From positions 62,001 to 126,000 of the forward strand of contig NZ_BSNM01000016.1 in the NCBI RefSeq assembly GCF_030159995.1: a stretch of 64,000 nt of DNA, in the 5' to 3' direction. Under the pieces are notes generated by a model, which saw nothing but the letters and a program-made list of their open reading frames with translations, was not told where the DNA came from and made no database searches. Shown here in pieces: positions 56,170 through 64,000 of the stretch (positions within the stretch are counted from its first letter, which is position 1; the number at the start of each line of letters is the position of its first letter). A program made the position numbers and the translations under genes. The stretch is from Litoribrevibacter albus. Its GTDB lineage: Bacteria > Pseudomonadota > Gammaproteobacteria > Pseudomonadales > Litoribrevibacteraceae.

Positions 56170-56541
56170 TTAAATTTCCTTCTCTGAATAAGCTCGCAGA
56201 AACTCACGATCAGGATCTGTAATACGGGTAAACATCAACCCCGTCTTGAAACCAACACTGGACGCCACGGCGTAGCGCACTTCGACAATGGCCTCGATCT
56301 GCTTTTTATGCTCTCGATAGATCAAAGGCATTCGAACGAACAATTTTGTACCATTCGGAAACGAAGTATCAGCAATAATCTGAAGCCCACCAGCCGACAC
56401 ATTATCAGTCTTCGCTCGTGACCACTTACCGGACAGATCCTGAAAGCTAACAGTCCAAAACGCCATTCTTCTTGCATCTCTACGACGGTTACTACTTCCG
56501 CTATCTTCGGATAGATCAGTGATTGCAAAGGATTCTGTCAT
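56170..56541 (-). CDS. PilZ-domain protein
   Basis: The 123-residue protein is a single PilZ domain, the c-di-GMP receptor fold. It has the binding motif RRDARR (20-25) and the (D/N)-x-S-x-x-G turn as DNVSAGGLQI (46-55). It probably relays c-di-GMP made by cyclases such as those at 42.7 and 33.4 kb to motility or polysaccharide targets; the target is unknown. It converges on pckA with the shared terminator. Confidence 0.9.
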   Translation of the reverse strand: MTESFAITDLSEDSGSSNRRRDARRMAFWTVSFQDLSGKWSRAKTDNVSAGGLQIIADTSFPNGTKLFVRMPLIYREHKKQIEAIVEVRYAVASSVGFKTGLMFTRITDPDREFLRAYSEKEI

Positions 56542-56659
56542 ACTGCTATTTTTTCTAATTGGTTAAATTTCTGACTCGACATACGTTAATAAATATCACG
56601 CATAATAACGACCAATTTTTGTAAGAGTTTGGTAATCATCGTGTTACCAACAAGACCTT

Positions 56660-57679
56660 TTAGTCTTCTATCAGCCAACCCAATAGTACCTTCTGATACT
56701 CCTTACTCAAAGGGTACAAATGCCCCTCGGAGGATAAAAATTCCAGCTGAGCCCCAGGTATAGCCTGAGCCATATGAAACACAAACTCCTTAGGAACGAG
56801 CTTATCCTCTCCCCCCTGCACCAGCAAAACCTGAGAGCTTACATCTCGTAACCCAAAAGGCCAGGGCTGCCATTGCGTTGTAAGATCCTGTATGGCCCCA
56901 TGAGCCCCCTGGGCAAACGCCTCTTCCTGATTTAATAGAAACAACGCCTTAACACCCGGTTGCTCCAAAATAGTTCTATCCGAGAGAGACACCTCTTGTT
57001 CCGTAACCTTAAAATAGACATTTGGCAGTTTATGACTGGCCCAGCCAACCATAGAAATCAATCCGTGAAATAATCGAGGCGTTTTATCGGACAGCAGCGG
57101 TCCTGGTCGATGGTATTGCTTCATAAGCGCTTTAGCACTTGGCATTTCTCCAAAATTGGAATAACTCGATGCCACCACCACTCGACGAACCAACGCCGGA
57201 TAATAAGAAGCAACCGCCAGCGACGGAGGTCCTCCGCTGGACCACCCCATCAAAGATACTGGCTGATTTAGCCCCAACCTTTGGTAAAGCCACTTCGTAT
57301 CCTCCGCATAATCCGACAGTGAATACTCCGCTTTATAATCCGAGCAACCAAACCCCGGACGCTCTAGAACATATAAAGTAATGCCTGCGCTTAGCGCATA
57401 ATCATGAAAAAATAGTGCTTCAAATCGGGAGCCAGGATTCCCGTGTGCATAAAATACAATACGCTGATTTGAAGCCCCCACACGACTCCATGAGATTTGG
57501 CGCCCCTGCTGATTCCTGGCCTGAAATTGTTCATAACTGCCGTAACGCAAGGACAGCTCATCAGGCAATGGCGCACACAATTCGTCAGCTACCACTTCAA
57601 TATAGCAGCCGAGAAATAGCATCATAAATACCAACAATCGGAAAGCACTGTTAATTCTCAAAAAGAAAATATTAACCAT
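56660..57679 (-). CDS. Secreted alpha/beta hydrolase
   Basis: The 339-residue product has a signal peptide (LLVFMMLFLGCYIEVVA) and a complete alpha/beta-hydrolase fold: VFYAHGNPGSRFEALFFHDY (oxyanion HGNPG), RPGFGCSDYK, the nucleophile elbow LMGWSSGGPPSLAV (Ser near 146), VLLVQGGEDKLVPKEF (Asp) and FLSSEGHLYPLSKE (His). It is close to proline-iminopeptidase/haloperoxidase-like esterases. Substrate unknown. The cysteine in the signal region (LGCY) is not in a proper lipobox. It is divergent from puuE. Confidence 0.85.
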   Translation of the reverse strand: MVNIFFLRINSAFRLLVFMMLFLGCYIEVVADELCAPLPDELSLRYGSYEQFQARNQQGRQISWSRVGASNQRIVFYAHGNPGSRFEALFFHDYALSAGITLYVLERPGFGCSDYKAEYSLSDYAEDTKWLYQRLGLNQPVSLMGWSSGGPPSLAVASYYPALVRRVVVASSYSNFGEMPSAKALMKQYHRPGPLLSDKTPRLFHGLISMVGWASHKLPNVYFKVTEQEVSLSDRTILEQPGVKALFLLNQEEAFAQGAHGAIQDLTTQWQPWPFGLRDVSSQVLLVQGGEDKLVPKEFVFHMAQAIPGAQLEFLSSEGHLYPLSKEYQKVLLGWLIED

Positions 57680-57768
57680 TGAGTCAACTTTTTAAATCCA
57701 ATACCATTCATCATATTTGTGATAAATCTACGATAATTAGCATTAAAACGTAAGCAGAGAACTCATAG

Positions 57769-58668
57769 ATGACCTACCCAAGAGATATGATTGGCTACGG
57801 CCAGCACACCCCAGATCCAAAGTGGCCAAATAAGGCCCGAATCGCAGTCCAATTCGTAATTAACTATGAAGAAGGCGGTGAGAACTGCATCCTGCATGGT
57901 GATAAAGCGTCCGAAGCGTTCCTGTCAGAAATCGTAGGAGCACAAGCGTTGGAAGGCGTTCGCCATATGAATATGGAATCCATTTACGAATATGGCAGCC
58001 GAGCTGGCTTCTGGCGCCTTCATCGCATGTTCACCGAACGTAACATGCCGGTAACAGTGTATGGTGTGGCAACCGCGTTAGAGAAGAATCCGGATATTGT
58101 AGCTGCAATGAACGAAGCCGATTGGGAGATAGCATCACACGGCCTCAAATGGATCGATTATCAGTACATCGACAAGGAAGTAGAACGCGAGCATATCCAA
58201 CAGGCTATCGATATCCACACAAAAGTAACCGGACAACGTCCACAAGGCTGGTACACAGGACGCATGAGCCCAAACACTCGTGATTTAGTCGTTGAAGCCG
58301 GTGGATTCATGTATGACTCAGACGCTTACGCCGATGACCTACCCTATTGGTCGCACGAACACAAAGATCACCTGATCATTCCATACACCTTGGATACAAA
58401 CGACATGCGCTTTGCCACCAACCAAGGGTTTAACTCAGGCGATCAGTTTTTTAGTTACTTAAAAGACTCTTTTGATGTTTTATACGCTGAAGGAGAAACC
58501 GCACCGAAAATGATGAACATTGGCCTACATTGTCGATTGGTCGGTCGTCCTGGTCGTGCAGCCTCTTTAATGCGATTCCTGGACTATGTTCAGTCTCATC
58601 AGGATGTATGGGTTACCCGAAGAATTGATATTGCTGAACACTGGCACACACACCATAAGCCTAAGTAA
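57769..58668 (+). CDS. puuE: Allantoinase PuuE
   Basis: PuuE is the polysaccharide-deacetylase-type allantoinase that opens allantoin in urate degradation. The 299-residue protein shows VQFVINYEEGGENCILHGD, YEYGSRAGFWRLHRMF, IASHGLKWIDYQYI and GWYTGRMSPNTRDLVVEAGG, all family hallmarks. A GAGAA site precedes the ATG. No other urate-pathway genes (uraH, uraD, alc) are in the window, so the pathway must be completed elsewhere, or the enzyme acts on a related amide. Confidence 0.9.
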   Translation: MTYPRDMIGYGQHTPDPKWPNKARIAVQFVINYEEGGENCILHGDKASEAFLSEIVGAQALEGVRHMNMESIYEYGSRAGFWRLHRMFTERNMPVTVYGVATALEKNPDIVAAMNEADWEIASHGLKWIDYQYIDKEVEREHIQQAIDIHTKVTGQRPQGWYTGRMSPNTRDLVVEAGGFMYDSDAYADDLPYWSHEHKDHLIIPYTLDTNDMRFATNQGFNSGDQFFSYLKDSFDVLYAEGETAPKMMNIGLHCRLVGRPGRAASLMRFLDYVQSHQDVWVTRRIDIAEHWHTHHKPK

Positions 58669-58703
58669 ACTCAGCACGATAAGATAACCCTTACCCAGAA
58701 ACG

Positions 58704-58748
58704 AAAAAAGCCACGCTGGAGAAACCTCTCCAGCGCGGCTTTTTATTT
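58704..58748. terminator. Strong bidirectional terminator between puuE and uraA
   Basis: CGCTGGAGA and TCTCCAGCG pair around AACC, extended by GCC/GGC beyond one mismatch, with A-run and T-run flanks. It ends both convergent transcripts. Confidence 0.9.
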
Positions 58749-58778
58749 TGAATCAGGATTGGACTGCTGATTACTTAG

Positions 58779-60005
58779 CTATTCACCAAGATGTTTCGGC
58801 AAAACCAAGTTCAGAACAATTGCAGCAATCGCTGCAAGGCCGATCCCCTTCAGCATCAAATCACCCACTTGCAACGCCATTCCACCAATACCAAACACCA
58901 GAGTTACCGCAACAATCACCAGGTTACGAGGCGCGGTAAGATCCGCTTGTGCTTTCACCAGTGTATTCATCCCAATCGCAGCAATGGTGCCGAACAACAA
59001 AATCAGGATACCACCCATCACAGGCACAGGAATGGTCGATAACATCGCACCCAGCTTACCGCAGAAGGACAATACGATGGCAAACACCGCCGCCCAAGTC
59101 ATGATCACAGGGTTAAAGGCTTTCGTAAGCGCAACCGCACCAGATACCTCGGAATAGGTAGTGTTTGGTGGACCACCCACCAGTGCCGCAGCGGAAGTCG
59201 CCAGACCATCACCCAACATAGTGCGATGCAAACCAGGCTTTTTCAAAAAGTCTTTGTTTGCTACAGCACTTATCGCCGTCACATCACCAATATGCTCCAC
59301 CGCTGGCGCAATTGCGATTGGCAAGATATACAGCACCGCCTGCCAGTTCCACTCAGGTAAAGTAAAATTCGGTATCACAAACCAAGCCGCTTCGTTCACC
59401 GCCTTGAAATCCACCATGCCATAGGCAATTGCTGCTGCATATCCTGCAATGATTCCGCTCAAAATTGGCAATAACCGGAACAAGCCCTTCGCAAACACCG
59501 ACACACCGATAGTGACAAACAATGAAATCGCCGCAACAACTAACGCATCCGTTTGATCAACCAACTGAGCCGAACCATCACCGGCTTGCCCCATCGCCAT
59601 ATGAACAGCCACTGGCGCCAAACCAAGACCAATCACCATGATCACAGGCCCAACCACAACTGGCGGTAATAAACGATGAATAAATCCTTGTCCACGCCAC
59701 GCGATCAGTGCACTCAGTACCATGTACAACACACCTGCGGCCGCCAGACCTGACATGGTCGCAGCTATGCCCCATGTTTGGGTGCCATAAATAATCGGTG
59801 CGATGAACGCAAAAGACGACGCCAAAAAGACCGGCACTTCTCGTTTCGTCACCAACTGAAAAATCAGGGTACCGATCCCGGCCGTAAATAATGCCACAGC
59901 AGGATCCAAGCCCGTTAAAATAGGCACTAACACCAAGGCGCCAAATGCCACAAACAGCATCTGACCGCCCAGCAGCGCAGTCTGCCAGGTTTTCATGTTA
60001 TTCAT
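58779..60005 (-). CDS. uraA: Uracil permease
   Basis: UraA is a uracil:proton symporter of the NCS2/NAT family. The 408-residue membrane protein has about fourteen hydrophobic segments, with PAVEHIGDVTAISAV in the substrate-binding region and GGPPNTTYSEVSGAVALT (the NAT-type loop). AGGAA ribosome site before the ATG. It follows upp by 50 bases on the same strand, the standard uracil salvage operon. NCS2 members can also take xanthine or urate, but linkage to upp favours uracil. Confidence 0.93.
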   Translation of the reverse strand: MNNMKTWQTALLGGQMLFVAFGALVLVPILTGLDPAVALFTAGIGTLIFQLVTKREVPVFLASSFAFIAPIIYGTQTWGIAATMSGLAAAGVLYMVLSALIAWRGQGFIHRLLPPVVVGPVIMVIGLGLAPVAVHMAMGQAGDGSAQLVDQTDALVVAAISLFVTIGVSVFAKGLFRLLPILSGIIAGYAAAIAYGMVDFKAVNEAAWFVIPNFTLPEWNWQAVLYILPIAIAPAVEHIGDVTAISAVANKDFLKKPGLHRTMLGDGLATSAAALVGGPPNTTYSEVSGAVALTKAFNPVIMTWAAVFAIVLSFCGKLGAMLSTIPVPVMGGILILLFGTIAAIGMNTLVKAQADLTAPRNLVIVAVTLVFGIGGMALQVGDLMLKGIGLAAIAAIVLNLVLPKHLGE

Positions 60006-60055
60006 TCAGTTTTCCTTGTATCAGGTAGTAGAGCGTTGGTTCTTATTAGAATCGA

Positions 60056-60682
60056 TTATCGAGTACCAAAGATTTTATCACCGGCATCGCCCAAACCAGG
60101 GATGATATAAGCGTTCTCGTTCAAGTGACTATCAACTGATGCCACATACAAATCTACATCAGGATGCGCTTCTTGCACCTTAGCCACACCTTCCGGAGCA
60201 GCTACAAGGAACAAGCCCATGATTTTGGTACAACCCGCTTTCTTAAGCAGATCTACGGTAGCAATGAATGAACCACCCGTTGCCAACATAGGATCAATAA
60301 TCATCGCCACACGCTGATCGATGTCTTTTACCAGTTTTTCAAAGTAATAAACAGGTTCAAAGGTTTCTTCATCACGATACAAGCCAACCACAGAAATCTT
60401 GGCACTAGGCATCATCTCAAGGACGCCATCCAACATCCCGATGCCTGCACGAAGAATAGGTACGACAGTTACTTTCTTGCCCTTCAATTTTTCAACTTCA
60501 GCAGGTCCGGACCAACAATCCACCGTTACCAATTCAGTTTCAAAGTTCGCCGTTGCTTCATAGGTTAAAAGTGCACCAATTTCTCCCGCTAACTCACGGA
60601 AACGCTTAGTGCTGATCTCTTTTTCACGAAGAATGGATAATTTATGTTGGACAAGGGGATGCTTAATTTCATGAACAGCCAT
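60056..60682 (-). CDS. upp: Uracil phosphoribosyltransferase
   Basis: Upp makes UMP from uracil and PRPP. The 208-residue protein has the PRPP-binding loop [17 protein letters not shown], the [18 protein letters not shown] block and the C-terminal [15 protein letters not shown] uracil-binding region. GGAG lies seven bases ahead of ATG 60682; the frame continues upstream to a TTG that would overlap this site. First gene of the upp-uraA operon. Confidence 0.95.
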   Translation of the reverse strand: MAVHEIKHPLVQHKLSILREKEISTKRFRELAGEIGALLTYEATANFETELVTVDCWSGPAEVEKLKGKKVTVVPILRAGIGMLDGVLEMMPSAKISVVGLYRDEETFEPVYYFEKLVKDIDQRVAMIIDPMLATGGSFIATVDLLKKAGCTKIMGLFLVAAPEGVAKVQEAHPDVDLYVASVDSHLNENAYIIPGLGDAGDKIFGTR

Positions 60683-61011
60683 GAAGAACTCCAATTAATG
60701 CGATGGGCGATGAAAGAAAAGTATTGCCAGATAGGTATAGACTAGCAAAGCTAATGCCACCACCTGACTAATTGGGCAGCTATTTTGCCAAAGGGCGCGT
60801 CCGAAGAAAAGCTGTCTTCACAGTCAAAACAAGCTTTTCGTCTGAATTTGTCGATTTTTTGAACAAACAAAACCGTACCTCACGTCACATTTTTACAAAA
60901 CTTATAATTTCATTTTCTAGACGCAGTGTTATTATCGAAGCAACAATCTAATTTTATCGATACATCTTTCGTTCATATTCATACAAAAATAATAAAAACA
61001 GGATGCCAGTC
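60683..61011. other. Intergenic region between upp and the lipoprotein gene
   Basis: This 329-base gap between divergent genes has AT-rich tracts near both ends. I see no gene, RNA or strong palindrome in it. It should carry the promoters of both genes, but I cannot place them. Confidence 0.5.
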
Positions 61012-64000
61012 GTGACCAAGCAATTCGTCTATCGCACTTCCATTGTTCTATTTTCTGCAATTCTGACTGCCTGCGGTGGCGGCGGTGGAGGTGGAAGCTC
61101 AGACAACACTTTCAAGGGTACGTTTTATGACAGCGAAGTGTCGGGTTTAAGATATGTATCGCCCTCTTTTTCCGGAAAAACAGATAGCAAAGGCCGCTTC
61201 GACTATGAACCAGGAGAAACTATTAGCTTCTATATCGGCGACATGCTCCTAGGCACCACAACAGCTCGACAAGCGGTAACACCTATAGAAATCATTGATA
61301 GCGTCTATCAGGATGTCATTGAAGAAACCACAACAGACACTACGACGCCAGAAGACCCAGATGCAGAGCCGCAACCTGAACCGGAGCCAGAAACAGATCA
61401 AGAGCGAGAAGCTAGAGAAGCCAAGGAGCTAGCTGAATTCACAGAACGAAGAGAAAAGAGACGCGACCGTGGTACGATCAACATGGTTCGCTTTTTAATG
61501 AGCCTCGATTCAGATAAAAACCCTGATAACGGAATCCAAATTTCAAATTCCGTCCACAGTTTATTCACCCAAAACAATATCGCTACACCTTACTTTCACA
61601 ATACCCTGATTGAATTTGGCAAGTCGGATGAAGTTATTAACATCCTAAGCCAAGTTCAAGGAGTTCAGTCTGCATCGAATATTGAGACACTCACATCAGC
61701 TGAGGAAGCAAGATTTCATTTCGGAACAACCTTAAAGAAAAAACTAGGAAAAACGGATACCGACCGCGATGGTGTTCCTGATGTAATTGATCAATCTCCT
61801 AAAAAAGCCGAAATGTATTCAGATATTGATGGCGATGGCACCCATGACAGCAGCGATGCATATCCGGAGAACCAATTAGAATCGCAAGATACTGACGGAG
61901 ATGGTACTTGCAGCGAAGAGGATGGCGAGCTAGAGCAAGCATTAATTGATTTTGAGACCAACAACCGACCTAAATGTATCAGTGACTTTTATACCATCAA
62001 CTTAACGGCTGACACGGGCTATTGCCCATTAGATGAGAATGGCAACCCTCTCGACTGTACCGGAAAATACCGACTTTGTGTTGATCTTGATTCAACCGAT
62101 GATAAATCCGAGTGCATCGCCGGTGACGGCTGGGGTGACCGAAGTGATCGTTTCCCTACTGACAAGCTTGACAATATAGATTCGGATAACGACTTATACG
62201 GTGATAATGCCGAAATTCAATTCTGGGCTGAACGAGACCCAACGGTTGTTGACCCTCACCTGAACAAAAACATTGGCATCGATACCGATGGAGATGGTTA
62301 TTACGATAAAAGTGAAAAATACCCGAATAACCCAAATGAACACGCGGACGAAGATAAAGATGGCTTATGTACAGCCGCTGAAGTTGCTCAAGCGAAAGCT
62401 GATTTCAAGGAAGGCAAAGCACCCAAGTGTGTTTCCGATAGTTTTATAATCAAGAAAGCAAGGCTTCTCGAATGTCTAGCTCTAGGATCAGATCATGCCA
62501 CAAGTTGCGCTGCCTCCATCTGTCCTAGGGAGCTAGATGAGAATGGAAATATAGTTATAGAGGATAATAAAGAAAAATTAGACGAGAATTGCGTTGGCGG
62601 CTTTAAAATCTGTTTAGACCTTGATGGCGATGGTGTTTGTATTGCTGGCGATGGATTTGGTGATAATGACGATGCCTTTGATAAAAATCCCTCAGAACAG
62701 ATAGATGCCGATAATGACGGCTATGGTGCCAACGAGGACCCAAACGATAACGACCCTAATGTAGGGCTCGATTCGGATAAAGATGGGGTATTCGATCATG
62801 ACGATGAGTTCCCCTCGGATGCAAATGAACATACAGATACCGATGGGGACGGGTTTGGTGATAACGGTGACGCCTTCCCTAATTACCCTTATGAGTGGTT
62901 AGATTTTGACAGGGACGGTGTTGGTGATAACACAGACTACTTTATTTTGGACCCTACCGAGTATCTCGACTCTGATAATGATGGTGTAGGTAACAACGCT
63001 GACCTATTCCCTCTTCACAAAGACTACTCTATAGATACTGACTCGGATGGAATGCCTGACGAGTGGGAGACACTGTATGGTCTAAAACCATTAGTAAGTG
63101 AAAATGCATTCGCTGATTCAGACAATGATGGCATCACCAATCTTCAAGAGTTTATTAATGGGACGATTCCTACCCTTCCTGATGAAGGAGAGTCCAAATC
63201 ACCGTCCGATGCTAATACCCTTCATTCTTGGAGCTATCGCGATATCTATACAGGTAAAAACCTGTTTAGAGCCTTTGCAACTCAAGATGCCTCATTAATT
63301 GAAGTGATGAATCTAGGCGAAACAGATGCAAATAGCTCGGTAATTGCTCATAACGGCATTGCCTACACCACCCAATCGGGTGCAATGAAGGCAACGAAAG
63401 TAGCCACTCAGTCAGAAATTTGGACTGGAACAAATGTTTCAGCCGATCCAGACGCATTATCGCTCAATGAATACTCTATCTGGATAACCAACAATTCGTT
63501 TTCTTCAGTAAATATCAATAACGGGCTAAGAACACCGAACTTTAACTTACCTAACTTTCCAAAAGACAAGGAAACCCTCAAAGACTTTATTATCTATCAA
63601 CCGGATGAAGAGTCTGACACAACCAAGCGTTATCACTTAACTAAAAACAAAACCATTAACTTCCATCCTGCGGTATTTAAGACCGTCAGCTATAAAACAG
63701 CTGGATCAGATGACATAGTCACAGCACGTCGAAACAAGTCTAAGTTGTATCAGGATCATTCTTACATCTATCAAGTGATTCGAGACGAGCTAGGCGGCAA
63801 TGGTTATTTGACCAATGAAATTCAACTCGCTATTTACAACAAAGAGAACGGACAACCTCTACAGAAACTGACTTTTGACGAAGACGGACAGGTGGTAGAC
63901 GATGAGCCTGAAGATACAGAAATCACGCTAGACACCGACTTTATGGGTATAGCCGAAGCTGAAAGTAATTGCGGAATTAACCTACAAAAGAAAGATCTTA
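61012..64000 (+). CDS. Very large lipoprotein with thrombospondin type 3-like calcium repeats (3' part beyond window)
   Basis: An open frame runs to the right edge without stop (at least 996 residues). The GTG at 61012 has AGGA eight bases ahead; ATG 61003 is an alternative. The lipoprotein signal ends in ILTAC (Cys21), followed by a glycine run and a serine/threonine region. A Glu/Pro/Arg-rich stretch lies at about residues 120-160. From about 258 there are some fourteen D-x-D-x-D-G calcium loops of the thrombospondin type 3 kind. Two cysteine-rich modules are inserted among them (61888-62139 and 62347-62664). The last third is less repetitive and could be beta-propeller-like. The product should be anchored to the outer membrane and may face outward; function is unknown. 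Confidence 0.88.
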   Translation, partial: MTKQFVYRTSIVLFSAILTACGGGGGGGSSDNTFKGTFYDSEVSGLRYVSPSFSGKTDSKGRFDYEPGETISFYIGDMLLGTTTARQAVTPIEIIDSVYQDVIEETTTDTTTPEDPDAEPQPEPEPETDQEREAREAKELAEFTERREKRRDRGTINMVRFLMSLDSDKNPDNGIQISNSVHSLFTQNNIATPYFHNTLIEFGKSDEVINILSQVQGVQSASNIETLTSAEEARFHFGTTLKKKLGKTDTDRDGVPDVIDQSPKKAEMYSDIDGDGTHDSSDAYPENQLESQDTDGDGTCSEEDGELEQALIDFETNNRPKCISDFYTINLTADTGYCPLDENGNPLDCTGKYRLCVDLDSTDDKSECIAGDGWGDRSDRFPTDKLDNIDSDNDLYGDNAEIQFWAERDPTVVDPHLNKNIGIDTDGDGYYDKSEKYPNNPNEHADEDKDGLCTAAEVAQAKADFKEGKAPKCVSDSFIIKKARLLECLALGSDHATSCAASICPRELDENGNIVIEDNKEKLDENCVGGFKICLDLDGDGVCIAGDGFGDNDDAFDKNPSEQIDADNDGYGANEDPNDNDPNVGLDSDKDGVFDHDDEFPSDANEHTDTDGDGFGDNGDAFPNYPYEWLDFDRDGVGDNTDYFILDPTEYLDSDNDGVGNNADLFPLHKDYSIDTDSDGMPDEWETLYGLKPLVSENAFADSDNDGITNLQEFINGTIPTLPDEGESKSPSDANTLHSWSYRDIYTGKNLFRAFATQDASLIEVMNLGETDANSSVIAHNGIAYTTQSGAMKATKVATQSEIWTGTNVSADPDALSLNEYSIWITNNSFSSVNINNGLRTPNFNLPNFPKDKETLKDFIIYQPDEESDTTKRYHLTKNKTINFHPAVFKTVSYKTAGSDDIVTARRNKSKLYQDHSYIYQVIRDELGGNGYLTNEIQLAIYNKENGQPLQKLTFDEDGQVVDDEPEDTEITLDTDFMGIAEAESNCGINLQKKDL
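61888..62664 (+). repeat. Duplicated cysteine-rich module inside the lipoprotein
   Basis: Module 1 (61888-62139) and module 2 (62347-62664) share, in order, a calcium loop with Cys (DGDGTC / DKDGLC), a spacer ending PKC-x-SD, CP-x(2,3)-DENGN, C-x-G...(L/I)C(V/L)DLD and CIAGDG(W/F)GD. Module 2 is about 22 residues longer because of extra sequence before its CP. Ordinary calcium loops separate them. The copies have diverged at DNA level, so the duplication is old. Confidence 0.8.

Noticed and set aside
63098-63298. Separate 66-codon gene at the right end
   Set aside because: It is an out-of-frame stretch within the long lipoprotein frame, which stays open throughout.

Overview
The window looks like a chromosomal segment of a marine gammaproteobacterium in the Pseudomonadales/Oceanospirillales neighbourhood. 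By eye the G+C content is in the mid-40s percent. Gene orders support this: glnE-ilvE followed by a lipopolysaccharide block with msbA and waaA, glnK-amtB / ubiK / comM / rep / EAL protein / cytochrome c5, and nudE / yrfG / hslR / hslO / pckA are all arrangements known from gammaproteobacteria, the first two especially from Pseudomonas. I saw no phage, insertion sequence, CRISPR array or rRNA. There is one tRNA, Arg-CCG.

Layout. 1-14.0 kb is a cell-surface polysaccharide / lipopolysaccharide region. It starts with the 5' end of waaA (leftward), then a rightward set (galU, ugd, a GT29 sialyltransferase-like gene, a pyruvyltransferase-like gene, a GT2 gene). A long leftward set follows (msbA, two ELM1-family genes, two GT4 glycosyltransferases, a CgeB-like glycosyltransferase, a YrbL-type kinase-like gene and a GT-A glycosyltransferase). 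GalU and Ugd make UDP-glucose and UDP-glucuronate, the glycosyltransferases build the sugar chain, and MsbA flips the lipid A-core. 14-18.1 kb holds ilvE and glnE. 18.2-20.5 kb is a divergent PadR regulator / CrtI-RetSat-type oxidoreductase pair with a clear operator-like palindrome. 21.2-23.6 kb holds amtB and glnK (nitrogen control, with a good sigma-54 promoter) and ubiK.

23.6-38 kb: two coupled orphan solute-binding proteins, comM, a PagL-like lipid A deacylase, rep helicase, a GGDEF-EAL sensor protein, cytochrome c5, a secreted S15-type hydrolase and an NhaC antiporter. 38-45 kb: a 1172-residue protein of unknown function, a GNAT acetyltransferase, a 7TM-DISM diguanylate cyclase and a small membrane protein. 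45-50 kb: tRNA-Arg, DUF1244 protein, another orphan solute-binding protein, ilvA, rpiA and a HAD phosphatase. 50-56 kb: a PHA synthase-like protein and the nudE-yrfG-hslR-hslO-pckA neighbourhood. 56-60.7 kb: a PilZ protein, a secreted alpha/beta hydrolase, puuE, uraA and upp.

From 61.0 kb to the right edge runs the start of a very large lipoprotein with about fourteen thrombospondin type 3-like calcium loops and two copies of a cysteine-rich module. It has no stop codon in the window. Most of the window is ordinary housekeeping. The parts I find least explained are this lipoprotein module, the mixed polysaccharide cluster, the 1172-residue protein, and several palindromes in leader or divergent promoter regions.
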